A program made the position numbers and the translations under genes. DNA of 27,085 nt from CAIXPS01 sp034430115 (GTDB taxonomy: Bacteria; Chloroflexota; Anaerolineae; J036; Brachytrichaceae). A model generated the notes under the pieces. It ran no database searches. It saw only the letters and a list, made by a program, of their open reading frames with translations, and was not told the DNA's origin. Shown here in pieces: positions 7,753 to 15,706 of the stretch; position 1 is the first letter of the stretch, and the number at the start of each line of letters is the position of its first letter. The stretch covers positions 1 to 27,085 of the forward strand of contig DAOUFG010000073.1 in NCBI GenBank assembly GCA_034430115.1. Reading direction: 5' to 3'.

Positions 7753-7840
7753 CGATTGTTGATTGGCGATTTTAGATTTGCCACATCGTTGCCTGAGGCG
7801 TAACGCTTAATCGTCAATCATCAATCTGCAATCGGAAATC
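7743..7840. repeat. Inverted GATTGACGATT repeat between ATPase and first permease
   Basis: The left arm (CAATTGACGATTGTTGATTG... to about 7778) and right arm (TTAATCGTCAATCATCAATC... to about 7840) are imperfect reverse complements. They enclose a short GCCTGAGGC palindrome. The left arm contains the TGA that ends the ATPase gene. Confidence 0.72.
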
Positions 7841-7849
7841 TTTTTACAG

Positions 7850-8638
7850 ATGATACGGAAATACGCTGCCATGCTGCGGGCCTGCTGGTCGATCTCGCTG
7901 GAGTATCGGGCCGAGGGGTTCGTCTGGATGATGACGAATCTGCTGTCGATCGTCATGATGCTGGTGTGGCTGAGCATCAGCAGCGCCGGCCCAGTGAACG
8001 GCTTCACTTCGGGCGATTTCGTGGCCTATTACATGGTTGGGCTGATCGTGCGGCACATGACCGGCGCGTGGACCTCCTACGAGTTGGATGCCTCCATTCG
8101 TGAGGGCACGCTCTCGCCACAGATGCTGCGCCCGATTCATCCGGTGCACTGGCATGTGGCGGCGAATTGGTCGGAGAAGGTGCTGCGCCTGAGCATCCTG
8201 TTGCCGTTGGTGGTGCTGGTGTTCATCCTCACGCCGTCGGCACATTTGTATGTCACGCCGCTGAGCGTAGGCGCGTTTCTGCTGTCGCTGGCGGGCGCAT
8301 GGTTGATCTCTTTTTTGTCCGACTACACCATCGGCATCTTGTCGTTCTGGACCAGCCAGGTTGCCGCGTTTAACCAGGTGATGTGGGGGCTGCGACTGGT
8401 GCTGTCGGGCATCCTGGCGCCGATTCAGATGTTCCCGCAGGCCGTGCAGAACGCCCTGGACTGGCTGCCCTTCCGCTACATGCTGGCGTTTAGCAACGAA
8501 ATCGCGCTGGGCCAGACGCAAGGCGAGCGGCTGCTCTTTGGGCTGGCGGTGCAGTGGGCCTGGGTGGCGTTCTTCTTTTTGCTTGCGCGCCTGTTGTGGA
8601 AGCTCGGCACGCGCAATTACAGCGCCGTCGGCGCATAA
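7850..8638 (+). CDS. ABC-2 exporter permease (COG4587-like)
   Basis: This 262-residue integral membrane protein has about six hydrophobic segments (for example MTNLLSIVMMLVWLSI, LSILLPLVVLVFIL, VGAFLLSLAGAWLISFL). The family opening LRACWSISLEYRAEGFVWM and the TSYELDASIREGTLSPQMLRPIHP loop fit the PF06182 ABC2 membrane group. It pairs with the second permease to make the channel driven by the upstream ATPase. ATG at 7850 follows the repeat spacer directly, with no clear ribosome site. The gene ends TAA and another repeat starts at once. Confidence 0.88.
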   Translation: MIRKYAAMLRACWSISLEYRAEGFVWMMTNLLSIVMMLVWLSISSAGPVNGFTSGDFVAYYMVGLIVRHMTGAWTSYELDASIREGTLSPQMLRPIHPVHWHVAANWSEKVLRLSILLPLVVLVFILTPSAHLYVTPLSVGAFLLSLAGAWLISFLSDYTIGILSFWTSQVAAFNQVMWGLRLVLSGILAPIQMFPQAVQNALDWLPFRYMLAFSNEIALGQTQGERLLFGLAVQWAWVAFFFLLARLLWKLGTRNYSAVGA

Positions 8639-8818
8639 TGATTTTGGAGAATTGGAGATTAGAGATTGGAAATATGAACTCACCACAGAGGCACGGAGAT
8701 CACAAAGCCTCAAGATAAGCCTGGATATATCTGTGTTTATCTGCGTTCATCTGTGGTTAATATTTTTCATCTCTGTGTTCTCTGTGGTGAACTTAAATCT
8801 AAAATCGTCAATTCAATT
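8639..8818. repeat. Nested palindromic composite of three repeat types between permeases
   Basis: The outer arms are GATTTTGGAGAATTGGAGATT (8640-8660) and AAATCTAAAATCGTCAATTC (8795-8814). The inner arms are a CACCACAGAGGCACGGAGAT module (8681-8700) and its inverted match ATCTCTGTGTTCTCTGTGGT (8769-8788). Between them lies an ATCTGTGTTTATCTGCG / TTCATCTGTGGTTAA module. Apparent ORFs across it are fortuitous. Confidence 0.8.
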
Positions 8819-9604
8819 ATGCGCTATCTACGGTTGCTCATCTTATTCTTCAAAGCCAGCTTCCTGGTGGAGTTGGAATATCGCGCCAACTTCATCATGC
8901 GCGTGCTGGTGGGCCTGTTCTGGGTGGGCGTGACGATTTTGAGCACCACGGTGTTCTTTACCCACACGGATAACATCGGCGGCTGGGATTTGAACCAGGT
9001 GCTGGTGATCACCGGGCTGTTTACGCTGATGGGTGGCGTCATCGAGACGCTCTTGCAGCCGAACGTGCAGAAGATCATCGAGATGGTGCGCCTGGGCACG
9101 CTGGACTTCGTGCTCACCAAGCCGGTGAATAGCCAGTTCCTGGCCAGCTTGCGCTATTCGCAGCTCTTCAGCGCGGTGGACGTGCTTTCCGGCGCGGCAA
9201 TCGTCGGCGTGGCGCTGGCGCGAATGGGCTATGTCCCTGCCTGGCCGGCGCTCGCCAGGTTCGGGGTGATGTTCGTGATGGCGGTGCTCATCGTCTACAG
9301 CATCTGGATGGTGATGGCGACGCTGTCATTCTGGTTCGTCAAGGTGGGCAACCTCTCGGAGTTGTTCAACTCCATCTGGGATACGGCGCGCTTCCCGATC
9401 ACGACGTTCCAGGGCGTGTTGCGCGTGTTCCTCACCATCGCGGTGCCGATTGCGTTCATCACCACCTTCCCGGCGCAGGCCGTGCTGGGCACCCTGGACG
9501 ACCTGACGCTCGGCGGCGCTGTGGCGATGGGCGGCGTTATGTTCAGCTTCAGCGCCTGGTTCTGGCATTACGCCGTCAGCCGCTATAGCAGCGCAAGCTC
9601 GTGA
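8819..9604 (+). CDS. ABC-2 exporter permease (COG3694-like)
   Basis: This is the second permease, 261 residues, with about six membrane segments and the family pattern KASFLVELEYRANFIMR, then QPNVQKIIEMVRLGTLDFVLTKPVNSQFLAS and the C-terminal FPAQAVLG. The longer open frame from 8753 begins inside repeat DNA, so ATG at 8819, where homology to the MRYLRLL...F opening begins, is chosen. With the ATPase and first permease it completes a heterodimeric exporter of unknown cargo. The spacers before each permease are repeat palindromes of about 100 and 180 bases, unusually long for an exporter operon. Confidence 0.88.
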   Translation: MRYLRLLILFFKASFLVELEYRANFIMRVLVGLFWVGVTILSTTVFFTHTDNIGGWDLNQVLVITGLFTLMGGVIETLLQPNVQKIIEMVRLGTLDFVLTKPVNSQFLASLRYSQLFSAVDVLSGAAIVGVALARMGYVPAWPALARFGVMFVMAVLIVYSIWMVMATLSFWFVKVGNLSELFNSIWDTARFPITTFQGVLRVFLTIAVPIAFITTFPAQAVLGTLDDLTLGGAVAMGGVMFSFSAWFWHYAVSRYSSASS

Positions 9605-9625
9605 GGATTTACGATTGTGGAGTTG

Positions 9626-9655
9626 CACCACGGAGACACAGAGGACACGGAGAGA
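9626..9655. repeat. CACAGAG-type repeat after the exporter genes
   Basis: CACCACGGAGACACAGAGGA, then CACGGAGAG, lies about 20 bases after the stop of the second permease. It separates that gene from the convergent HEPN remnant. Confidence 0.75.
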
Positions 9656-9678
9656 TACGAGGCGGATCAGCGAGAATT

Positions 9679-10064
9679 TTATGCGAGTCCTAAATGGGCA
9701 CGGACAATGCCACGCAAGTCACTCGCTGCCTTGATGGCTAGCTGGGCATCACCCTTATCGGCAGAATCGCCTGGATACCTGTAGCGCACCGCATATCCAT
9801 CCAATAGGATGAGCGAAGCACGCTGTAGAACAAGAGAAGAGTCAATGGGCATGCAGAGCACTAGCAACTCGATTAAATTGTGCGTTTTGGGGAAGGCGAT
9901 GCTATATGTTCCTAGAGGAGCGCTTTGAGATATTTCTCGACGCATTGCTGTGCATGAAAACAGGTCGCGTCGTAGTTGGGTTGCTTGCGAGCGCGCAACT
10001 CACGTTTGGCAGTAGCCATGTCACCTTCGGCCTTATCCACCCATTCGACCGTCAGCGGATTCAT
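9679..10064 (-). pseudogene. HEPN-domain protein, disrupted by stop and frameshift
   Basis: Two frames together make one HEPN protein of about 127 residues. The first (from ATG at 10064) encodes MNPLTVEWVDKAEGDMATAK... to HAQQCVEKYLKALL, then hits TAG near 9920. A shifted frame resumes with SIAFPKTHNLIELL... and YAVRYRYPGDSADKGDAQLAI to a TAA at 9679. The total, 386 bases, is two over a multiple of three, consistent with a 2-base AT duplication in CATATAGC plus a nonsense change just before it. The intact family acts with an MNT nucleotidyltransferase, as here upstream with a 32-base overlap. With two lesions, genuine decay is more likely than a single read error. Confidence 0.8.
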
Positions 10065-10401
10065 ACAGCACCCTGCTTTTTTCAGTGATTTCGCGCAAGA
10101 AAGGGTCACCCATTGCTAATCGTTTATTTAATGTTTGTGGGGTGCGAACGATTAAGTCAAGCCCGAAGTCATAGTGAATGGCCTGGCATATTTGGATGGC
10201 CTGTTCTGTTTCGTTTAGCGGTGTGTCAAGAATAACAAGCAGATCAAGGTCGCTATCCTTGGTTGGGGTGCCGTAGGCATAGGAACCAAAGAGAATGATT
10301 TTGTGGGGGCAGAAACGCGCGACGATTTCATGAACGACTGTATCGAGTTCGTCTGGTAGAACTTTGATATAAGCTGACTTCGCCGCCGTCTGCTCTTGCA
10401 T
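10033..10401 (-). CDS. MNT-type nucleotidyltransferase
   Basis: A 122-residue minimal nucleotidyltransferase with the polymerase-beta signature GSYAYG (39-44) followed by the metal-binding pair in KDSDLDLLV (Asp49/51/53) and a third acidic residue in LDLIVRT (Asp82). In known MNT-HEPN pairs this subunit modifies and silences the HEPN ribonuclease. Here the HEPN partner downstream is broken, so the gene may be an orphan antitoxin. ATG at 10401 is preferred over 10407 because GAGG stands 7 bases before it. A TTATAG sequence upstream may serve as -10. Confidence 0.9.
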   Translation of the reverse strand: MQEQTAAKSAYIKVLPDELDTVVHEIVARFCPHKIILFGSYAYGTPTKDSDLDLLVILDTPLNETEQAIQICQAIHYDFGLDLIVRTPQTLNKRLAMGDPFLREITEKSRVLYESADGRMGG

Positions 10402-10521
10402 GACCATGCCTCTATAAGACCATCTTACTTCATAAGGGTATATAGATTTGGCTTTAGTTCGGACGCCTGTGACCTCTACAACGCTGGCTGACTATCCCCA
10501 AAAGGCCAGGGACTTTCCGCC

Positions 10522-10564
10522 AAGCAACAAAGAACACGAAGATGCTTTGTGTTCTTCGTTGCTT
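10522..10564. repeat. AACAAAGAACACGAAG-type hairpin repeat
   Basis: AAGCAACAAAGAACAC (10522-10537) pairs with GTGTTCTTCGTTGCTT (10549-10564), one G-T pair, around an 11-base loop. The same vocabulary recurs at 20670-20775. The rest of 10408-10665 shows no gene or RNA I can support. Confidence 0.75.
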
Positions 10565-10665
10565 CGTTTCTTCGTGTGAATCCTTCCTGTGTTACCGGAT
10601 GTTTTCGGCGATGCGCGTGAGCGTTTCCGGGCTGATTCGCGCAGATTCGTGGCGGAGGGGTTGTT

Positions 10666-11550
10666 TTAGGACAGGTGTTTCTCGAACCAGTAGTGCGCGT
10701 AGGGCTCGTTGTTGAAGGGCGCTACCTCGCGGTATCCATTGTGCCGATAAAGCCCAATCGCTTCGCTCAGGGCGCGATTCGTCTCCAGCCGGATGGCCCA
10801 GGCGCCCGAGGCTTTTGCCTGCTGCTCCAATTCGTGAAGCATGTGCCGCCCCAACCCAAGCCCGCGCGCGCCTGGCGCGATCCACATCCGCTTTAGCTCC
10901 GCCGGGGCATCGGCGTGAAACTTGAGCGCCCCACAGCCGACGGGCTGCCCGCGCAGACGGGCGACCAGCAGCATGCCGGCGGGCGGCGTCAACTCGCGCG
11001 CGTCGGCGGAGATGCTGATCGACGGGTCGAAGCCGGCCTCAAAGCGCGTGTTGAGTTCGGCGAAGTACTGCGCGATGCACCATTTTGCATCGGGCGTCGT
11101 CGGGTCTTCAATAGCGATGCTCACCATCGACGCGCTAAGCAGGCGCTCAACTTCCGCCATCGCCGCTACGAGCCTGCTGCGCTGCTCATCGTTGAGCGGT
11201 TCCAGGAAGCTTAGCGCCAGGTCGTCGGAGCGCCGGTCAAGCTCGCTTCGTTCGGCCAGCCCTGCTTCGGTCAGCCGCGCGCGTCGGACCCTTCGATCGG
11301 CCGGGTTTACCTCAGTGATCACCAGCCCCTGGCGCTCCAGTGAGCGCAACATGCGGCTGACATAACCAGAGTCCAGCCCAAGCCGCCCGCGCAGGCCCCG
11401 AATCTCAGCCCCTTCGGCCCCAATCTCCCACAACAGCCGGGCCTCGCCGATAGGCCGCTTTCGGCCCAGGAAATGCTGATTCATCGCGCCAATTCTTTCG
11501 GTAACCGTCCGGTTGAAGCTGCGAATCTGGGGTATCCATGCGTCGCTCAT
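10666..11550 (-). CDS. MarR-type regulator fused to GNAT acetyltransferase
   Basis: This 294-residue fusion has residues 1-145 as a MarR winged helix (recognition region GRLGLDSGYVSRMLRSLERQGLV, wing VNPADRRVRRARLT) and residues 150-294 as a GNAT domain with the acetyl-CoA-binding RGLGLGRHML and a C-terminal AIGLYRHNGYREV. MarR-GNAT fusions are a known architecture; substrates are mostly unknown. The gene probably regulates itself: a TTGACA-N17-TAAGAT promoter ends 6 bases before ATG, and a perfect 9-base palindrome covers the -10 and the start codon. No Shine-Dalgarno exists, so a leaderless transcript is likely. It lies downstream of thrS on the same strand but with its own promoter. Confidence 0.93.
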   Translation of the reverse strand: MSDAWIPQIRSFNRTVTERIGAMNQHFLGRKRPIGEARLLWEIGAEGAEIRGLRGRLGLDSGYVSRMLRSLERQGLVITEVNPADRRVRRARLTEAGLAERSELDRRSDDLALSFLEPLNDEQRSRLVAAMAEVERLLSASMVSIAIEDPTTPDAKWCIAQYFAELNTRFEAGFDPSISISADARELTPPAGMLLVARLRGQPVGCGALKFHADAPAELKRMWIAPGARGLGLGRHMLHELEQQAKASGAWAIRLETNRALSEAIGLYRHNGYREVAPFNNEPYAHYWFEKHLS

Positions 11551-11572
11551 TCTCTGATCTTAGTCAGAGAAT
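11549..11572. promoter_or_regulatory. Palindromic operator over the MarR-GNAT start
   Basis: ATTCTCTGA (11549-11557) and TCAGAGAAT (11564-11572) are perfect inverted repeats with a 6-base centre. The site overlaps the start codon, the -10 element and part of the promoter spacer, as expected for autorepression by a MarR dimer. Confidence 0.65.
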
Positions 11573-11585
11573 TTAGCATTGTCAA
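11557..11585 (-). promoter_or_regulatory. Promoter of MarR-GNAT gene
   Basis: Consensus TTGACA (11585 to 11580 on the minus strand), exactly 17 bases, then TAAGAT (11562 to 11557). The -10 ends 6 bases before the ATG, predicting initiation at or next to the start codon. Confidence 0.75.
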
Positions 11586-11625
11586 GCCTCAGGGCTTGTT
11601 CTATGCGTTTTTTAGGGAACATGAA

Positions 11626-11658
11626 AGACCTCACAGGTCTAGCAGACCTGTGAGGTCT
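11626..11658. repeat. Perfect 15-bp hairpin repeat after thrS
   Basis: AGACCTCACAGGTCT and AGACCTGTGAGGTCT are exact reverse complements separated by AGC, 21 bases past the thrS stop. On the minus strand only a weak T-rich tail follows, so it could terminate thrS transcription, protect the 3' end or simply be a dispersed repeat. Confidence 0.78.
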
Positions 11659-11678
11659 CTGATTTCTCTCGGCTTCAC

Positions 11679-13511
<1,833 letters not shown>

Positions 13512-13853
13512 CGTTCGCTTCTCCTCGTCTCTCCCACGGCTGGGTGGGGGAGAAAAACAAAAAGTCCTTCGCCCCAATTGGGGCGAAGGACTTTAATACC
13601 TCGCGGTTCCACCCAAGTTGCGATAACTTTAGACCCTTAGGGCTTCTATTACCGCATCTCTTTTCGCGCTAACGGGCGAAACCCGGCGTAGCTTGCTCCT
13701 TGCAGGATTCTTCGCTACGCGCTCACGGGGGGTACTCAACCTGCGCCGGTTGCGGCACTTTCACCCTGCCGAGTGATTCGGCGTGTGCCGCTCTCTACAA
13801 CCTCTGCCAGCCTGAGCATGGTCCCGATCAAAACATTCGAATATTCGACTGTG
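13512..13853 (-). promoter_or_regulatory. T-box riboswitch leader of thrS
   Basis: On the minus strand the leader contains the T-box core GGGTGGAACCGCG (bulge TGGA, matching a tRNA 3' UCCA as expected for U73 tRNA-Thr), overlapping an antiterminator that competes with the terminator at 13550-13594. Upstream, a Stem I-like arm has GCGGCAC paired with GTGCCGC and an apical GCCGA/TCGGC stem. A possible specifier is ACC (minus strand 13750-13748) followed by a purine; this choice is tentative. Uncharged tRNA-Thr would stabilise the antiterminator and allow thrS transcription. Confidence 0.9.
13550..13594 (-). terminator. T-box regulated terminator
   Basis: A perfect 15-base stem (AAAGTCCTTCGCCCC / GGGGCGAAGGACTTT) with an AATT loop is followed on the minus strand by a T-rich run (TTGTTTTTCT). 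It lies between the T-box motif and thrS. Confidence 0.9.
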
Positions 13854-13859
13854 TGGAGA

Positions 13860-13887
13860 ATTGTATGCGCCGAAGGGCGACTGTCAA
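13860..13887 (-). promoter_or_regulatory. Promoter of the thrS leader
   Basis: TTGACA (13887 to 13882), 16-base spacer, TACAAT (13865 to 13860) on the minus strand. Initiation near 13853 gives a leader of about 340 bases. Confidence 0.78.
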
Positions 13888-13922
13888 GCACTTTGGGGGC
13901 AGAAAAGTGAAATTGAGTGGTT

Positions 13923-14177
13923 TTATCCATACACATCGCGCCGATGACCAATCCGGCTCACTGTCACTATGTGTGCTTTGTCGTCGATGGCGTATAAGAT
14001 GCGATAGTCGCCCACACGCGTACGGTAGGTCTCCTCGCCGCTAAGCTTTATCGAGTCGGTGCCACGTGGGTTATCCGCTAAGCTACGCAATTTTTGCGCA
14101 GCACGTTGGCGCATCGTTGTGTCCAGTGTGGCTAAGTCCTTCTGAGCGGATCGAGTGAGGACAACCTGGTACATCAC
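13923..14177 (-). CDS. RelE/ParE-family toxin
   Basis: The 84-residue protein fits the RelE fold: MYQVVLTRSAQKDLATLD, an alpha-helical RQRAAQKLRSLADNP, the strand pair TYRTRVGDYRILYAIDD and the C-terminal ISRIGHRRDVY-like end (here VSRIGHRRDVYG), where basic residues and Tyr form the mRNA-cleavage site in RelE enzymes. Family members cut ribosome-bound mRNA (RelE) or poison gyrase (ParE); the YRTRVGDYRI and HRRDVY pattern favours the RelE side. Its ATG overlaps the TGA of the upstream antitoxin by four bases, so the two are translationally coupled. Confidence 0.92.
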   Translation of the reverse strand: MMYQVVLTRSAQKDLATLDTTMRQRAAQKLRSLADNPRGTDSIKLSGEETYRTRVGDYRILYAIDDKAHIVTVSRIGHRRDVYG

Positions 14178-14491
14178 TCAATGTCCAAGTCACGCAACAC
14201 ATCCTCAAGTGGCCGGGTGGGTTCCCCGCGTACAGCTTCAATTGCGGCTCGGTCAAGCCTATTTCGGCGTTCAAGCTCGTTCGTCGAAATGCCTTCATCA
14301 CCCCAGTTGGGATCGTTATAAAGTGCCAACACTTTTGTTAGAACTCTCTCGAATTCATCTGGAGATATGGTCGTCGCAGCATACGCATGCGCTACTTCCA
14401 CCATTTTGGCAACAGTTTCAATCTCGCTGCTGGTCATTCTCAAGATATTTTCAATTAAGCGCTCGCGCTCGTTGAGCTTAACTTCACTCAT
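14174..14491 (-). CDS. Putative antitoxin of the RelE pair, family not recognised
   Basis: The 105-residue acidic protein has the position of an antitoxin (first gene, 4-base overlap with the toxin), but I do not recognise a standard RelB, Phd or HTH domain. The N-terminal part (LNERERLIENILRMTSSEIETVAKMVEVAHAYAATT) looks helical and may dimerise or bind DNA. The C-terminal part (ERRNRLDRAAIEAVRGEPTRPLEDVLRDLDIE) ends like RelB/Phd toxin-wrapping tails. ATG 14491 is chosen over 14527 because AAGGTG stands about 8 bases before it and the operator-like palindromes would otherwise be coding. Confidence 0.72.
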   Translation of the reverse strand: MSEVKLNERERLIENILRMTSSEIETVAKMVEVAHAYAATTISPDEFERVLTKVLALYNDPNWGDEGISTNELERRNRLDRAAIEAVRGEPTRPLEDVLRDLDIE

Positions 14492-14504
14492 GGACGCACC
14501 TTTG

Positions 14505-14558
14505 TGACATAATCTGTCATCTGTCACGACCCATCGTGAGATAACTGCTCACATTATA
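14505..14558 (-). promoter_or_regulatory. Promoter and operator-like palindromes of the toxin-antitoxin operon
   Basis: A consensus TATAAT (14558 to 14553 on the minus strand) is preceded by TTGATC at a short 14-base spacing or AGCTTG at 17. Immediately downstream lie GTGAG-N7-CTCAC (14536-14552) and TGACA-N5-TGTCA (14505-14519), plus an extra TGTCA half site at 14522-14526. This is the usual place for antitoxin autorepression. Confidence 0.6.
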
Positions 14559-14574
14559 GGCAACGCCGGGAAGA

Positions 14575-15582
14575 TCAAGCTTTGCGGCGCACGCGCAGGA
14601 TGGCGATCTTGGTCGGGTGATTGAAGGGCGCGGGGCTGAGCGGCGGCTCGCTCACGCGCGTGAGCGGGTAGCCGGTGAAGTCCTCCGGCACGGGGATGAG
14701 TCCTTCGATGTTCAGGTACCCATCGGCACACAGCGTTTGCAACATGCGCAGGTAATCCGCGCCGCTGACGAACAGGGCGTTGTTGATCGCCACCAGCCAG
14801 CCGCCGTCGTCGATGAGTGGGCGCGCTTTGTTCAAAATACGAAAACTTTCATTCTCCATGTCCACCCGTCCGCCGCTGGTGGCGCTGAAGAAGGGCGGAT
14901 CGACAAAGACGCAATCGAAGCGCTCGTCTGTGCGGCGCATGTGGCTGGTGAGCGCGAAGAAATCGCCGCCCAGGAAGTCGGCCTTGACGATTGGGAAGCC
15001 GTTCAAGGTATATGACTCTTTGGCCATGTTCAGGAAGGTGCGGTTGTGGTCCATTTGCACCACGCGAGCGGCGTGGGCGGCCATGGCAGCTACGCCCAGG
15101 CTGCCGGTGTAGGCGAAGGTGTTCAGCACGCGTTTGCCGGCCAGGTGATCGATGGCCCAGCGGCGCAGGTTGCGCGTGTCGAGGTATAGGCCGGCGTCGC
15201 GGTTCATCAAGGGGTCCACGGCATACCAAACGCCGTGTTCGCGCACGCGCCGTTCCAACTGTTCGCCGAAGGTCACCACCCCCCGGCGCGCTTCGGCATC
15301 TTCGGCGTGGCGCGTCTTCACCACCACGGCGCGCACCCAGGGCAACTGCGCCTGCAAGAAAGCCTGCGCCGCCTGTAGCATTTCATGTGCGCTGGCCGGC
15401 ACAACAGCGTAGTTGTGCAGCACCAGCGTGCGCGCATACAGGTCCACCACGAGCGCAGGGTCGCCTTCGTAAAAGCCGTTGAACAGCCGGAAGGCTGCCT
15501 CATGCCGCGCGTCGAAGAGCGCGGCCCGTGCCGCCAGGGCATGCTCCAGCAAGGCGAGTACAGGTGTCTTAGTCACTGTCAT
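14575..15582 (-). CDS. RlmI-like SAM-dependent methyltransferase
   Basis: This 335-residue class I methyltransferase is related to the 23S rRNA cytosine-C5 methyltransferase RlmI. The pre-catalytic motif DPLMNRDAGLYLDTR corresponds to D..K.G.FLD.R in RlmI; AdoMet motif I is NTFAYTGSLG (154-163); the acidic motif is VVQMDHN; the catalytic loop is FVDPPFF (226-232). The N-terminal PUA domain of RlmI is not obvious; residues 1-115 have a divergent EGDPALVVDLYARTLVLHNY strand block instead. An RNA base is the likely target but site specificity is inferred. It lies downstream of rnz in the same direction with a 118-base gap. Confidence 0.85.
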   Translation of the reverse strand: MTVTKTPVLALLEHALAARAALFDARHEAAFRLFNGFYEGDPALVVDLYARTLVLHNYAVVPASAHEMLQAAQAFLQAQLPWVRAVVVKTRHAEDAEARRGVVTFGEQLERRVREHGVWYAVDPLMNRDAGLYLDTRNLRRWAIDHLAGKRVLNTFAYTGSLGVAAMAAHAARVVQMDHNRTFLNMAKESYTLNGFPIVKADFLGGDFFALTSHMRRTDERFDCVFVDPPFFSATSGGRVDMENESFRILNKARPLIDDGGWLVAINNALFVSGADYLRMLQTLCADGYLNIEGLIPVPEDFTGYPLTRVSEPPLSPAPFNHPTKIAILRVRRKA

Positions 15583-15684
15583 CCATCATGAATGGTAATC
15601 GTCTCGGATATTGGAACCGCCGAGAATCTTATCTGCATTCATCGGGGTGTATTGGTGGTTCATTGATCGCACCTTGGGTTCATC

Positions 15685-15706
15685 CAGAGCTTCAACAGGC
15701 TCAGAC
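15685..15706. repeat. CTTCGACAGGCTC-type repeat at the end of rnz
   Basis: AGCTTCAACAGGCTCAGACC is a second, diverged copy of the repeat seen inside ftsK. On the minus strand it contains the TGA (15703 to 15701) that stops rnz. Confidence 0.65.

Noticed and set aside
8753..8818. Longer N-terminus for the second permease
   Set aside because: These codons translate CACAGAG-type and GATTGGAGATT-type repeat DNA; homology begins at ATG 8819.
9905..9945. Programmed frameshift producing a full HEPN protein
   Set aside because: No slippery heptamer is visible and there is also an in-frame stop, so decay is the simpler reading.
13512..13577. N-terminal extension of ThrRS that might hold a TGS domain
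   Set aside because: The 22 extra codons lie in the T-box leader past the terminator and encode a low-complexity Pro/Arg-rich segment, not a TGS fold.
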